Positions 24,661 to 34,369 are shown, numbered from the stretch's first letter. The stretch: 64,000 bases of DNA from Fibrobacter succinogenes (GCA_902762795.1 CACWPM010000016.1:1-64000), one strand, 5' to 3'. Numbers and translations are program-made. Notes: generated by a model from the letters alone, not told the origin.

Positions 24661-25149
24661 ATGCTCAAAATCGAACCCTACAGCGAAAAGTATATCAACG
24701 GCGCCATTGCAATCTGGAACGACATCGTTGAAGACGGACTTGCATTCCCGCAGATGGAAACGCTTAACGCGCAGACGGGCGACGCCTTTTTCAAGTCGCA
24801 GTCGTTTACGGGTATCGCCATCGACGCAGACTCTGGCGAAGTGGTTGGGCTGTACATCCTTCACCCGAATAACGTTGGGCGCTGCGGGCACATTTCAAAC
24901 GCGAGCTACGCCGTCAAAAAGAACAAGCGCGGTCAGCACATTGGCGAATTTCTCGTGAAGGATTGCCTTGCTAAAGCAAAGGAAATAGGTTTCAGGATTT
25001 TGCAGTTCAATGCTGTTGTCGCAACAAATACATCGGCATTAAAGCTCTACAAGAAACTTGGCTTTACGCAGCTCGGCGTGATTCCCAAAGGCTTCTTGCT
25101 TAAAGACGGGAACTACGAGGACATCGTCCCGCACTATATCGAATTGTAG
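24661..25149 (+). CDS. GNAT family N-acetyltransferase
   Basis: A 162-residue GNAT protein. The acetyl-CoA loop lies in KKNKRGQHIGEFLVKDCL (the R/QxxGxG/A motif) and the C-terminal motif in NTSALKLYKKLGFTQLGVIP. This layout matches acetyltransferases such as the phosphinothricin/methionine-sulfoximine group or small-molecule acetylases, but the acceptor is uncertain. It starts 40 bases after the MBL gene, without a clear independent promoter, and converges with the zip gene three bases away. Confidence 0.88.
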   Translation: MLKIEPYSEKYINGAIAIWNDIVEDGLAFPQMETLNAQTGDAFFKSQSFTGIAIDADSGEVVGLYILHPNNVGRCGHISNASYAVKKNKRGQHIGEFLVKDCLAKAKEIGFRILQFNAVVATNTSALKLYKKLGFTQLGVIPKGFLLKDGNYEDIVPHYIEL

Positions 25150-25152
25150 TGA

Positions 25153-25941
25153 TTACAATGCGCAGTCCAACGCCATCATGAGCGTGAAACCGACGGCGAA
25201 GAGAATTGTGCCAGCGTCAAAGTGGTCGCCTTCGCTCACTTCGGGGAGCATTTCTTCAACGACAACGTAAATCATCGCGCCTGCGGCAAACGAGAGCAGG
25301 TAAGGCATGAACGGCGAAAGAATTTCGGCAGCGATTAAGGTAATCAATGCACCGACGGGTTCAACGGCTCCGGATAACGCACCAAGGGCGAATGCTTTTT
25401 TGCGAGACGCACCTTCGGCTTTTAGCGGGAGCGAAACGACTGCACCTTCGGGGAAGTTCTGGATGGCGATACCGATGGAAAGCGCGAATGCTGCCGAGAG
25501 CGTAATGGCAACATTTCCGGAAAGCCAGCCTGCGAAAACGATGCCGACGGCCATGCCTTCGGGCAAGTTGTGGAGCGTCACGGCAAGCGTGAGCATCGTG
25601 GTGCGTTTGAGTTTTGCTCTCGGGCCTTCGGGCGTTTTGCTGCCCAAGTGCAAATGCGGTGTGATTTTATCCAAAATGAACAGGAATAAAATGCCTGCCC
25701 AAAATCCAACAGCGGCGGGTGCAAATGCTAATTTGCCCAAATGCTCGCTAGCGTTTATCGCCGGGAGGAGCAAGCTCCAGACGGATGCTGCTACCATGAC
25801 TCCTGCCGCAAACGCCAAAAGACCGCGTTTTAGATTCTGCTTCATCTGCCCGCGTATAAAAAATACGCAAGCAGCGCCGAGAACAGTCCCTAAAAACGGG
25901 ATGGCGAGACCTTGGACGATTTGGAGTGTTTGCAAGTTCAT
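25153..25941 (-). CDS. ZIP family metal transporter
   Basis: A 262-residue membrane protein with eight predicted helices. The ZIP signature in helix 4 is present, LAVTLHNLPEGMAVGIVFA, with the partner helix SIGIAIQNFPEGAVVSLPL. Both supply metal ligands (H/N/E) in ZupT-type importers of zinc, iron or manganese. The start at 25941 is preferred to 25971 from alignment with the family N-terminus. It is monocistronic. Whether it serves the metal locus at 42-64 kb cannot be told. Confidence 0.9.
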   Translation of the reverse strand: MNLQTLQIVQGLAIPFLGTVLGAACVFFIRGQMKQNLKRGLLAFAAGVMVAASVWSLLLPAINASEHLGKLAFAPAAVGFWAGILFLFILDKITPHLHLGSKTPEGPRAKLKRTTMLTLAVTLHNLPEGMAVGIVFAGWLSGNVAITLSAAFALSIGIAIQNFPEGAVVSLPLKAEGASRKKAFALGALSGAVEPVGALITLIAAEILSPFMPYLLSFAAGAMIYVVVEEMLPEVSEGDHFDAGTILFAVGFTLMMALDCAL

Positions 25942-26091
25942 GTGTTGAAAGATAGTATTAAAACGATACAATTGTTTGATATTGTTCGTTTGGCGTCGGA
26001 ATGGATTGGTTACAAAATTTTTAAAACTTGCTGGAGTTTTGAAGGTCTAATTGGAGTAGCGTAAACGGCTGCATTTTTGTATCGTAGATGC

Positions 26092-27279
26092 ATGAATAAA
26101 ATAAAGTCTTTCGTTGTCGCGGCTTCTGCCGTATTGCTTTTTACAACTTCTGCAAATGCATGCCTTGCCGCTTGCAAGGAAAAGAAACGCGACGAGGCGT
26201 ATAGCAAGCCGCTCTCGGCCGCCACATTGCAGAGCGTCATTGAAAAATCCATGCCGAAAAAGGCTGTAGATCAGGAATTGGGCGAGCCATTCCAAGTTTA
26301 TCCAATCGAAGTAAAACCATATGACAAAGTTTTCCATTCGACATTGATTGAATATCCGTTTGGAAATTCTCCGCGAGCGGTGACGCACGAACCGAATCCG
26401 CGTGGAATTATTTTATACGTGCATGGCTACAATGATTACTATTTCCAAAAAGAACTTGCTGAAAAATCCGATTCGGCGGGTTTTGCTTTCTTCGCTATTG
26501 ACTTGCATAACAGTGGCCGCTCGTACAGAGAAGGAGACGCGCGCGCCGATATGCGGAGCGTCAAGGAACATTACGCCGAGTTGGATGCAGCTGTCGCGCT
26601 CAGCAAGAAAATTAGCGCTGATAATTCGGGATCGTCGAAACCGTTGCCGTTTGTCATTCTCGGTCATTCGCAGGGCGGGCTGATTACGTCGAATTACCTG
26701 AACGAACGCAACAGCGAAGATTTTGCAGCGCTTGTGTTGAATAGCCCGTTCCTAGATTTTAAGGAAGACTGGTTTGTACGCAATGTGGTGTATCCTATTG
26801 TTTCGGATATTTCGCTTGTTTTGCCTGACGCTATCGCACCTACGCAGGAAGCTCCTAAATACAATATTTCTTTGTTGAAAAGCGAAAAGGGTGAATGGGA
26901 ATTCAATCGCGAATGGAAAAGCGATGGATGGCCAGTCCAATACTTCGGCTATTTCCGTGCGATTTCAAGAGGCATAAAGTGGATCCATTCTGGGTTGCAG
27001 ATAAAAGCGCCTGCCCTTGTGATGCATAGCGGATGCACTGTAAAAGATGTCAAGTGGACTGATGATTACATGCGCTGCGATTGCATGCTCGATGTGAATC
27101 TCATTGAAAAATGGGCTCCCAAGTTGGGCAATGACGTCACGACCGTAACGGTTACGGACGGGATGCATGACTTGTTCCTTTCGCGCAAGGATGTTCGCGA
27201 TAACGCTTACCACACAATGTTTGAATTTATCGGAAATGCCGTTGCGCGGAAAGCCGTTGTCGTTGCTCGGAAGTTTTAA
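26092..27279 (+). CDS. Exported alpha/beta-hydrolase (lysophospholipase/S33-like)
   Basis: A 395-residue protein with an N-terminal signal peptide (VVAASAVLLFTTSANA). The hydrolase domain has ILYVHGYNDYYFQ, AIDLHNSGRS, the nucleophile elbow LGHSQGG, ALVMHSG and the His in VTDGMHDLFLS. This is the serine-aminopeptidase S33 / monoacylglycerol-lipase-like group. After the signal peptide several Cys residues (ACLAAC) occur, but no clear lipobox is followed by a linker. The substrate is unknown. It has no strong ribosome site, and a terminator follows it. Confidence 0.82.
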   Translation: MNKIKSFVVAASAVLLFTTSANACLAACKEKKRDEAYSKPLSAATLQSVIEKSMPKKAVDQELGEPFQVYPIEVKPYDKVFHSTLIEYPFGNSPRAVTHEPNPRGIILYVHGYNDYYFQKELAEKSDSAGFAFFAIDLHNSGRSYREGDARADMRSVKEHYAELDAAVALSKKISADNSGSSKPLPFVILGHSQGGLITSNYLNERNSEDFAALVLNSPFLDFKEDWFVRNVVYPIVSDISLVLPDAIAPTQEAPKYNISLLKSEKGEWEFNREWKSDGWPVQYFGYFRAISRGIKWIHSGLQIKAPALVMHSGCTVKDVKWTDDYMRCDCMLDVNLIEKWAPKLGNDVTTVTVTDGMHDLFLSRKDVRDNAYHTMFEFIGNAVARKAVVVARKF

Positions 27280-27306
27280 TAATTAAATTTTGTTTTAATC
27301 GGTTAG

Positions 27307-27341
27307 CGCACTTTCCTTGTCATGAGGGGAGTGCGTTTTTT
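27307..27341 (+). terminator. Rho-independent terminator
   Basis: CGCACT ... AGTGCG, with additional inner pairs TTCCT/AGGGG, followed by six T residues. It lies only a few bases before the ribosome site of the methyltransferase gene. Confidence 0.8.
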
Positions 27342-27352
27342 AGGAGATAATT

Positions 27353-27949
27353 ATGAGTATAAATATTTGGAATATTTTTGCACCGGTTTATGAATTCGCG
27401 ATGCGTTCGCAGAAGAACATTTATGATTATATGTATGGGCGGATTGGCGAGGTGGCGCGGGGCAAGGACGTGCTTGAGCTGGCGACTGGCCCGGGGATGA
27501 TTGCGCGGCATATTGCGCCGCACGCGAATCATGTAGTTGCGACTGATTTTGCGCCGAAAATGATCGAGACGGCTCGCAAGGCGAAGAATCCGGAGAACGT
27601 GCGTTTTGAAGTGGCCGATGCAACGTCATTGAGGTTTATGGACAAATCCTTTGATGTGGTCGTAATCGCGAATGCGCTCCACATCATCCCGAATCCAGAA
27701 AAGGCGCTTGCTGAAATCCGTCGCGTTTTGAAAGATGACGGCGTGCTGATTGCACCGAACTTTATATTCCCTGTTGACGGCAAAAGAAACTTGTGGCAAA
27801 AGTTTTTGAGTCTTGTCGGTGTCCGTTTTGCGCACGAATGGACAGAAGAGGAATTTAAGTCGTTTTTGAAAACGAACGGTTGGACGATTGAGATGAGCAT
27901 CGTTCTCAAGGGCCGAATTGATTTGGCGTACGTGGAATGTAAGAAATGA
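27353..27949 (+). CDS. Class I SAM-dependent methyltransferase
   Basis: A 198-residue protein. Motif I reads VLELATGPGMIARHIA, followed by VVATDFAPKMIETARK (acidic SAM-ribose contact), VRFEVADATSLRF and FDVVVIANALHII. This is the Methyltransf_11/UbiE-like type acting on small molecules. The substrate is unknown. AGGAG precedes the start. The terminator of the upstream gene ends 12 bases before this start, so a separate promoter within that gap is unlikely; partial read-through from the hydrolase gene is probable. It converges with the Rpn-family gene, three bases away. Confidence 0.88.
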   Translation: MSINIWNIFAPVYEFAMRSQKNIYDYMYGRIGEVARGKDVLELATGPGMIARHIAPHANHVVATDFAPKMIETARKAKNPENVRFEVADATSLRFMDKSFDVVVIANALHIIPNPEKALAEIRRVLKDDGVLIAPNFIFPVDGKRNLWQKFLSLVGVRFAHEWTEEEFKSFLKTNGWTIEMSIVLKGRIDLAYVECKK

Positions 27950-27952
27950 AGA

Positions 27953-28903
27953 TTATTTCGCTTCTTCAGTTTCCTCAAGTTCTTTCTTCAGCTTGAGTAC
28001 TTCCCTTTCGGAAAGCTTGGTAATTCTAGAAATTTTTTCTACAGAATCACCTTCGGCGAGCATGTTGCGAGCCATTTCTCGTTCGCGGTCTTGAACGCTC
28101 GAAGCCACCTTCGCGTTGATTTCGTCCGCGAATTCTTCGAAAATGCCATCTACCATGGCGTTATGATCATATTCCTTGTGGTACACTTTCTGGTACGCCT
28201 CGAATTCTTCTTTTGTCAAATTAGACATTTTGGAACTCTCCGTCAACTGCTCAAATTTGTGTTCGGAAAGCTCGGCTGGGAGTTCCTTGAGCCTGTTTAA
28301 GTAACGGAAGATGAAAAGCCATTTATTCATACTGGAGGAGCCTGGTTCAATGAACATTGGTACTTTTGAAAGTTCTACTGTGGTAAAATTGTATGCGTCC
28401 ACAAACTGCTCCCCTGAATCCAAGTCAATGACTGCGGCGCGATGAACGATACGCTCATCGTTGAATACAGAATGACGGGTAAAGGCTACGACGAAAGTTG
28501 GTTTCACATCAAAATTCCAGCCGATTCCTGGTTCAGCTTGGTTTGCCACCATTTCGCTAGCATAAAAGGCTAGTCGCTTGCGGAAATTCTTCAGCAGACG
28601 GATTTGAACTTCAATCTCAATTAGTTCGCCCGCGTCATCTTCGCAGTGGAGGTCGAAAATTGCGGTACGGGATTCCTTGCTCCCGCTCAAGTTGTGTGCC
28701 ACGTTGCGCGTTTTGACATTTGTGATAGGTCGCTTGAGTTGCGGCCTTAGCAAATCATTTAATAGATTGATTAGGTTCTGACAGCTGATAGGTTTGTCAG
28801 GGTCGAATGCTTTCTTGAATGCCAAATCCACCAGCAAATTTGCATATGGACTTTTTTCGCCCGGTTTTACAAAGCAATCCTTCAATGGTTTGCGTTTAGT
28901 CAT
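27953..28903 (-). CDS. Rpn/PD-(D/E)XK nuclease family (transposase_31-like) protein
   Basis: A 316-residue protein of the Rpn/PDDEXK_2 family. YANLLVDLAFKKAFDPDK is the usual N-terminus. The nuclease core is AIFDLHCEDDAGELIEIEVQI, with Asp and ExQ in place of ExK, as in many members. VVAFTRHSVF follows. The C-terminus is helical and ends in a small HTH-like part (MLAEGDSVEKISRITKLSER, then EVLKLKKELEE). Rpn proteins are DNA endonucleases that can promote RecA-independent recombination. GGAGG precedes the start. A diverged remnant of the same family lies 160 bases upstream. Confidence 0.85.
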   Translation of the reverse strand: MTKRKPLKDCFVKPGEKSPYANLLVDLAFKKAFDPDKPISCQNLINLLNDLLRPQLKRPITNVKTRNVAHNLSGSKESRTAIFDLHCEDDAGELIEIEVQIRLLKNFRKRLAFYASEMVANQAEPGIGWNFDVKPTFVVAFTRHSVFNDERIVHRAAVIDLDSGEQFVDAYNFTTVELSKVPMFIEPGSSSMNKWLFIFRYLNRLKELPAELSEHKFEQLTESSKMSNLTKEEFEAYQKVYHKEYDHNAMVDGIFEEFADEINAKVASSVQDREREMARNMLAEGDSVEKISRITKLSEREVLKLKKELEETEEAK

Positions 28904-29060
28904 ATAACCTCCATTCGCCTACATGCATAAAAAGGCGAAAAAAAATCAAACTACTCACTTGAGCACTAAAAATGTAAATCATCGAAAGACGAATGTCAAG
29001 AGGTTTTGATAAATTTGGGGATGAAATTTATTTAAACCAATGGTACTACTTGGATAAAGT

Positions 29061-29352
29061 CTATGTGAATGTCGTTGTTTTCTCAAGTTGAGTCTTTAAC
29101 TTGAGAATGGTGCTTTCAGGGAACTTTGTAACACGCGAAATCATTTCGACGGGGAGTCCTTTGGCAAGCATTGCTTTGGCGACTTCGTTTCGTTCGTCGT
29201 CCTTTCCTTGCAGATAAGCCCCTTGTTTTTCGTAAAGAAGATCTGTCATTACTTATACTCCGTAAAAAATATCAATAGGGTCAACGAAGTCTTGGCTCAT
29301 GGAAAAATGATCCCCTTTCCAAGTTATCGTTTTCTAAGATTGCGTTGGACAT
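29061..29352 (-). pseudogene. Remnant of a second Rpn-family gene
   Basis: A 62-codon frame (29249-29061) encodes MLAKGLPVEMISRVTKFPES then TILKLKTQLEK, clearly related to the C-terminus of the intact Rpn-family protein next door. Upstream on the same strand there is a short frame from 29352 with an AGGAGG site that stops after 23 codons. A second short frame from 29300 ends in a TAA just before the 62-codon frame. The nuclease core is missing. I read this as a decayed paralog. Confidence 0.6.
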
Positions 29353-29530
29353 AAAATCCTCCTCGTTGCAATCTTGATATACATTATTTCCTGCTAAAGC
29401 ACAAGTCAGGGTAGTTTTGGATATTAAAGCAATTTTAATTAGAGTGATTATTTTCGCAATATTGTATATTTCCCATTGACATAGCTCTGCACTTCGCGGT
29501 GCAGGGCGCGAGTTTAACGTAGAGTTAGCT
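29253..29530. other. Gap before the first structured element
   Basis: Besides the short frames noted in the remnant, this holds an AT-rich stretch and the hairpin CTGCAC-N6-GTGCAG (29487-29504). The sequence TTGACATAG at about 29476 also precedes the second element copy (34363) and may be promoter-related. No gene is seen. Confidence 0.35.
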
Positions 29531-29690
29531 CTTATTCTCGAAATCGAAAATCTGGTAAATTTTCAAAATTCAGCGAGAATAAGGCGAACACTCACGTCCA
29601 GCAATGGGCGTGGGTCGTTTGTGCTTATTGCTGAATAGGTTTACCAGAGCCTCGATTTCGGTAAGTGCATTCGACGCCACGCTTTTTTTA
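29531..29690 (+). ncRNA. Structured RNA-like element, copy 1 (upstream of mod-res)
   Basis: It shares blocks GGGCGTGGGTCGTTTG, ATAGGTTTACCAGAGCCTC, TGCATTCGAC and CCACGC plus a T tract with 34370-34549. Stems: CTTATTCTCG (29531-29540) with CGAGAATAAG (29574-29583). CGAAATCG (29539) with CGATTTCG (29653). CTGGTAAA (29552) with TTTACCAG (29640). ATTCAGC (29568) with GCTGAAT (29630). GCGTGGGTCG (29608) with CGAC-G-CCACGC (29672). TGTGCTTA (29620) with TAAGTGCA (29662). The 3' hairpin plus seven T residues looks like a terminator whose loop pairs with the upstream strand, a large H-type pseudoknot. It ends ~60 bases before the mod start. Confidence 0.65.
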
Positions 29691-29751
29691 TTTGAAGTTG
29701 TGACGCGAACAGCACTAAATAAGGGCATGTACCCTTAGCCGTGAGGTTCAC

Positions 29752-31506
29752 GTGGCAGAAACATTGGATGGTCTCAAGGTTCGCATCCGCGAATTGGAAA
29801 AAGAAGTCGAACGCTGGAAGTCCCAAGTCAAGAGCGTTCGTTATGGGCTCAACTGGATGGACGTTCCTGAAGCCTTTGACAAGGATTCCGAAGACAAAAT
29901 TCCAATTCTCGAAGAAGTCGCCGAAAAGGCCGTAGATGCGGAAGGTCCGTTGACAGGAAAACCTCCTCATGTAATTATCGAAGGCGACAACTACCACGCA
30001 CTCACTTGCTTGAATTACACTCACCGTGGCAAAATTGATGTCATCTACATTGATCCGCCGTATAACACGGGTTCGGATGGATTTACTTACAAGGACAAAC
30101 GTTTCTTGACAGAATTTCCCGATGGTCAAAAAGTTCCTAAGGAACATCCGCTCCGCCATAGCTATTGGCTTTCGTTTATGGAAAAGCGTTTGAAGCTGGC
30201 AAAGAATTTGCTGAGTGATAAGGGGGTGATTTTCATCAGCATTGATGATAACGAACAAGCGAATTTGAAATTATTGTGCGATAAAGTATTTGGAGAAGGA
30301 AATTTTGTTGCAAATTTAATTTGGCAAAAAAAATTTAGTCCACAGAATGATGCAAAATGGTTCTCGGATAATCATGACTTCATTATATGTGTTGCAAAGG
30401 ATAAAACGAATTGGCACCCGAATTTACTTGCTAGAGGAAAAGAGTCTCTTTCAAGATATTCAAATCCAGACAATGATCCAAGAGGTGTGTGGTCATCAAC
30501 GGATTTGGCTGTAAAAACATATACGAAGGAGTATGATTATCCTATAACAACGCCTTCGGGCAAAGTTGTTTCGCCAACAAATGGCCGTTGTTGGATGACT
30601 TCACAAGAACGAATGCAAAAGCTGATTGAAGATAATAGAATTTGGTTTGGGAAAAAAGGAAACAATATGCCTCGTTATAAAACCTTTTTATCCGAGGTTC
30701 AACAGGGTATAGTTCCTTTAACAATATGGTTGCATGAAGAAGTTGGACACAATCAAAGTGCTAAACAAGAATTGAAGAAAATTTTTTCAGACACTCATTT
30801 ACCTTTTGAAACACCCAAACCAACAACATTGTTAGAACGAATAATTCAAATTTCTACTAATCAAAACCAAAAACCTATCATTCTCGATTTCTTCGCTGGT
30901 TCTGGAACAACTCTACACGCAACACTCAATCTTAACAAAGAAGATGATGGTAATCGCCAATGTATTCTTGTTCAGCAGGCCGAAGGCGATAACAATATCT
31001 GTGAAAATGTTACCTACGAACGCAACCTTCGTGTAATGTACGGCTACACTAATGCGAAGGGCGAAAATGTCGATGGTTTAGGTGGTTCGCTTAAATATTA
31101 CAAGACTGGTTTCGTTGGCAAGCATCAGAGTAAAAACGCCAATGATGCGGACAAGGTGGAACTTGCCGAAAAAGCAGGTTGCCTTATTGCACTAGCTGAA
31201 AACACCTTGGAAACGGTCATTGTTCCTTCAACAGCAAAGGGGTTCTGGCAAATCTATTCCGATAATGCAGAGAAGAAAAAACGCTACACATGCATTTATC
31301 ATAATGGCGATTACGGCAAAGTTTCTGATTTTGTTGCAAAAATCGATGAATTGCGAGCAACGGATAAAAAATCGAAATTCACGGTTTATGTATTCAGCTG
31401 GAATTCTCCCGACTTCTTTGAAAACGAATTCGATGATTTAAAAAACATCGAAATCAAGGCGATTCCCAAACCGATTCTCGAAATCTACAAGGCTTTGAAC
31501 GGGTAA
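29752..31506 (+). CDS. mod: Type III restriction-modification DNA methyltransferase (Mod)
   Basis: A 584-residue N6-adenine methyltransferase of the beta class. The catalytic motif IDPPYNTGSDGF lies near residue 100 and the SAM motif LDFFAGSGTTLHATL near 380. The target-recognition part lies between them (~170-370), and TSQERMQKLIEDNRIWFGKKG is a typical type III block. It is followed, five bases on, by the restriction subunit. The start is a GTG at 29752, with GAGG seven bases upstream. The stretch encoding the recognition region (~30250-30880) is visibly more AT-rich than both ends, as if exchanged. Mod can act alone as a methylase; with Res it cleaves DNA. Confidence 0.95.
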   Translation: MAETLDGLKVRIRELEKEVERWKSQVKSVRYGLNWMDVPEAFDKDSEDKIPILEEVAEKAVDAEGPLTGKPPHVIIEGDNYHALTCLNYTHRGKIDVIYIDPPYNTGSDGFTYKDKRFLTEFPDGQKVPKEHPLRHSYWLSFMEKRLKLAKNLLSDKGVIFISIDDNEQANLKLLCDKVFGEGNFVANLIWQKKFSPQNDAKWFSDNHDFIICVAKDKTNWHPNLLARGKESLSRYSNPDNDPRGVWSSTDLAVKTYTKEYDYPITTPSGKVVSPTNGRCWMTSQERMQKLIEDNRIWFGKKGNNMPRYKTFLSEVQQGIVPLTIWLHEEVGHNQSAKQELKKIFSDTHLPFETPKPTTLLERIIQISTNQNQKPIILDFFAGSGTTLHATLNLNKEDDGNRQCILVQQAEGDNNICENVTYERNLRVMYGYTNAKGENVDGLGGSLKYYKTGFVGKHQSKNANDADKVELAEKAGCLIALAENTLETVIVPSTAKGFWQIYSDNAEKKKRYTCIYHNGDYGKVSDFVAKIDELRATDKKSKFTVYVFSWNSPDFFENEFDDLKNIEIKAIPKPILEIYKALNG

Positions 31507-31510
31507 AAAT

Positions 31511-34303
31511 ATGCAGATGCTTCCTTTCCAAGAAAATGCGGTCCTCGGCACGAACGGTCTCGTAGAAACGTTCAAGAAACTTTGGCAAACGGGCGGCCAT
31601 AATCTCGATATCACTTTCAAGTCTCCGACAGGTTCCGGCAAGACTTTCATGGTGTCAAATTTTGTTCGCGAATTGCAAAATGATCCTGCTATTAACGACG
31701 ATGTCGCGTTCGTTTGGATTACTTTCTCGGATGACCTTGCGATGCAAAGTCGCGACAAGTTTTATGATTACTTTTTCCCAAATATCGGGCGAAGCCTCTT
31801 GACCATCGCAGATTTTTCCGAAGGCGTTTTGCACAAAGACGATATTCTGTTCTTGAATTGGCAAAAGTTAGTGGCAAAAGATGCCAAAAAGCGTTTGCTG
31901 CGTCGTCCCGACGAAGTTGAGCTGCAAAAGGAGCAGGGATTCTACTTTGAAGATGTCGCGGAAAACACAAAGAAAGAAGGTCGCGAAATTGTAATGATTA
32001 TCGATGAAAGCCACAAGAATGTGACTGCATCGGCTTATCGTGATGTTATTACGCCACTTAATCCGCGAATCATTTTGAATGTCTCTGCCACGCCGGAAAA
32101 AATTCCCACCATCAGCGATGTGCAAAATCTGCGTGCAGGCTATGTTGAAGTCAAACGCTCCGATGTTGTTGCTGCAGGTCTTATCAAGGAACAGATTATT
32201 TCGCAAACAGAAGAAGATTTGAAAACCATTGAAGGTGAAGATCTTGACTTCGCCTTGCTGCGGCTCGCCAAGGAAAAACGGGAATCTTTGGCGGAACAAT
32301 GGACTCGCCTCGGTCAAAATATCAACCCGCTTGTTTTAATTCAGTTGCCTAATGATGATTCTAAACTCAAGGATCAAGGTGTTGAAACAAAGGAAGAACT
32401 CGTCACGAGATTTTTGACTGAAAATTGCGATGTTCCTACAAATAAAATTGCCAAATGGTTTGACAAAAAAACAGAACATCTTGAACATATTACGGATTCT
32501 GATAATCCTGTAGATTTTATGCTTTTCAAATATGCTGCAGGAACAGGGTGGGATTGCCCACGCGCACATGTTATTGTAATGTTCCGTGAAATTGAATCGC
32601 CAACATTCAAAACACAGACTCTCGGAAGAATTTTGCGCAACCCTGTTCCGAAAGTTGACTTGACAGCATTCCCTGAACTTCGTGAAGGTTTCCTTTACAC
32701 AAATTACCGTAAAAACGAAATTTCCGACATTCCCGATACTGTTGAAAACAAACCTAAAACAGAAGTGACAAATCTTGCTTCGCATCTTTTGGGCGGGTTT
32801 GCAACAAAAGAAACTACGCATAATGTTATCCAAGAACTGAAAACTTCTATGCTTGATGACTTGGTGGCAAACGGCTCGGACAAACCGATTTCAGATGTTG
32901 CTCCCAAAATTGAAGCTGCGTTAAAAGAAGCTGTTAAACAAGTTGCTCCAGAATTATCGACAAATCCGGGAATATTGTCCGATGATCATCCCGAAATGAA
33001 TCTTTTTGGCGAAACTGATTCTCCAGCATCAAAAATTCAAAAGACAGAACAAATTGTTGAAATGGCTACTCGAAATGTCAAGGCTATATTGACGGAACAT
33101 TTCGGAGAGAGCGTTGCAAATAAGACTACAGGAATTGTTGCCGAAGCAACCCGCGATTTTGCGGAAACGCTCGTTCAAAAACAGCAGTCTTCATTCATCG
33201 TTGATCCACTTTTGAAGAGCGATTTCATTAGCCGTGCAGACTATGGTGATATTGGTAAGGCAAGTAGTTTCCAGAGTTCATTTGTCAAGTCGATGAACAA
33301 CTATTTTGGAATTAACGAAAATGCTTATAACAATCCGTTTGCTCAAGAGGGCGTTCTTGAAAAATTTGGCATAGATATGACTCAAATGCTTTCAACCGAG
33401 GTCTTGGCGAACGCCACCTTTGCAGGAACCAACGATTTGGGCAAAAATGTTGAGCACGAAATGAGTGACAACGAAGTCGAAAAGAATTTCATGAATTCCT
33501 GCTATAACATTTTGGAAGAACAGACCGAACCCGATGCTAAATATGGCAACATAGCTCGTTCTTGGGGCCCGTTCAAGGAAGCTCTTCGTCAATGGTTTGA
33601 ACGTTATTCGATGACGAATATTGATAATGTCGGTCGCTACAAAATTTTCTTGAAAGACTTGTTCAAAAATTCTGCTAGCGTTTTCCGCAAAGCCATTACG
33701 CAAGCGCTCAAGGAATACAGACCCATTCGCGACGCCTTTGTTGCCAATCGTCGTAAGCAGGAAATGCAGGAAGCCTTGCCGTTCAAGGTCAAGACATCTT
33801 ATGCGTATTCGAGCGACTTTGTCGATTATAAGCCAAGTATGAAGAGCATGCTTCAGCCGTTCAAACTCAAGGCTGAATATCCAGGACGCGATAATGAAAT
33901 TGCTTTTATCGAGTTCCTTGAAAATCTACCGACAGTTGAATGGTGGTTTAAGCAGAATGATGACGGCAAGGACTTTTATGCACTCAAATATTTCAATACT
34001 ACTGAAAATCGCGAAAGACTTTTCTATCCTGACTGGATTGTGAAATTCGTGGACGGTCGCATCGGTATTTTTGATACTAAGAGCGGATTTACAGCCGCCA
34101 ATCCCGAAGGCCGTGCAGAGGCCCTTTCGAAAAAATTGCGTGATTTGAATGAAGAGGCGGTCAAACGCGATGGTCGCGAAAAATTTGTCGGTGGTTTGTG
34201 CGTTCGTGAAAATAAACTGTGGTATTGCAACAGTGCCGAAAAATACCGCTACAAGGACGAAAAAGGCAACCTTGCTGAAGGTTGGATATTAATGCAGGGG
34301 TAA
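31511..34303 (+). CDS. res: Type III restriction enzyme, Res subunit
   Basis: A 930-residue protein. A superfamily 2 helicase comes first: Walker A SPTGSGKTFMVS near residue 38, DESH box IIDESHKNVTAS near 165, motif III NVSATPEK and motif VI QTLGRILRNP. A PD-(D/E)XK nuclease follows at the C-terminus, with DWIVKFVDGRIGIFDTKSGF near 845-860 supplying Asp and the DxK-type pair. Length is normal for the family. It uses ATP to communicate along DNA and cuts 25-27 bp from the site when two Mod-bound sites are in the right orientation (family knowledge). It is co-transcribed with mod. Confidence 0.93.
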   Translation: MQMLPFQENAVLGTNGLVETFKKLWQTGGHNLDITFKSPTGSGKTFMVSNFVRELQNDPAINDDVAFVWITFSDDLAMQSRDKFYDYFFPNIGRSLLTIADFSEGVLHKDDILFLNWQKLVAKDAKKRLLRRPDEVELQKEQGFYFEDVAENTKKEGREIVMIIDESHKNVTASAYRDVITPLNPRIILNVSATPEKIPTISDVQNLRAGYVEVKRSDVVAAGLIKEQIISQTEEDLKTIEGEDLDFALLRLAKEKRESLAEQWTRLGQNINPLVLIQLPNDDSKLKDQGVETKEELVTRFLTENCDVPTNKIAKWFDKKTEHLEHITDSDNPVDFMLFKYAAGTGWDCPRAHVIVMFREIESPTFKTQTLGRILRNPVPKVDLTAFPELREGFLYTNYRKNEISDIPDTVENKPKTEVTNLASHLLGGFATKETTHNVIQELKTSMLDDLVANGSDKPISDVAPKIEAALKEAVKQVAPELSTNPGILSDDHPEMNLFGETDSPASKIQKTEQIVEMATRNVKAILTEHFGESVANKTTGIVAEATRDFAETLVQKQQSSFIVDPLLKSDFISRADYGDIGKASSFQSSFVKSMNNYFGINENAYNNPFAQEGVLEKFGIDMTQMLSTEVLANATFAGTNDLGKNVEHEMSDNEVEKNFMNSCYNILEEQTEPDAKYGNIARSWGPFKEALRQWFERYSMTNIDNVGRYKIFLKDLFKNSASVFRKAITQALKEYRPIRDAFVANRRKQEMQEALPFKVKTSYAYSSDFVDYKPSMKSMLQPFKLKAEYPGRDNEIAFIEFLENLPTVEWWFKQNDDGKDFYALKYFNTTENRERLFYPDWIVKFVDGRIGIFDTKSGFTAANPEGRAEALSKKLRDLNEEAVKRDGREKFVGGLCVRENKLWYCNSAEKYRYKDEKGNLAEGWILMQG

Positions 34304-34369
34304 TGGCTATACAAATGCTGAAATAACTTAAGGAGACTTTTCAACACTTTAGATAATTGTATTTGACAT

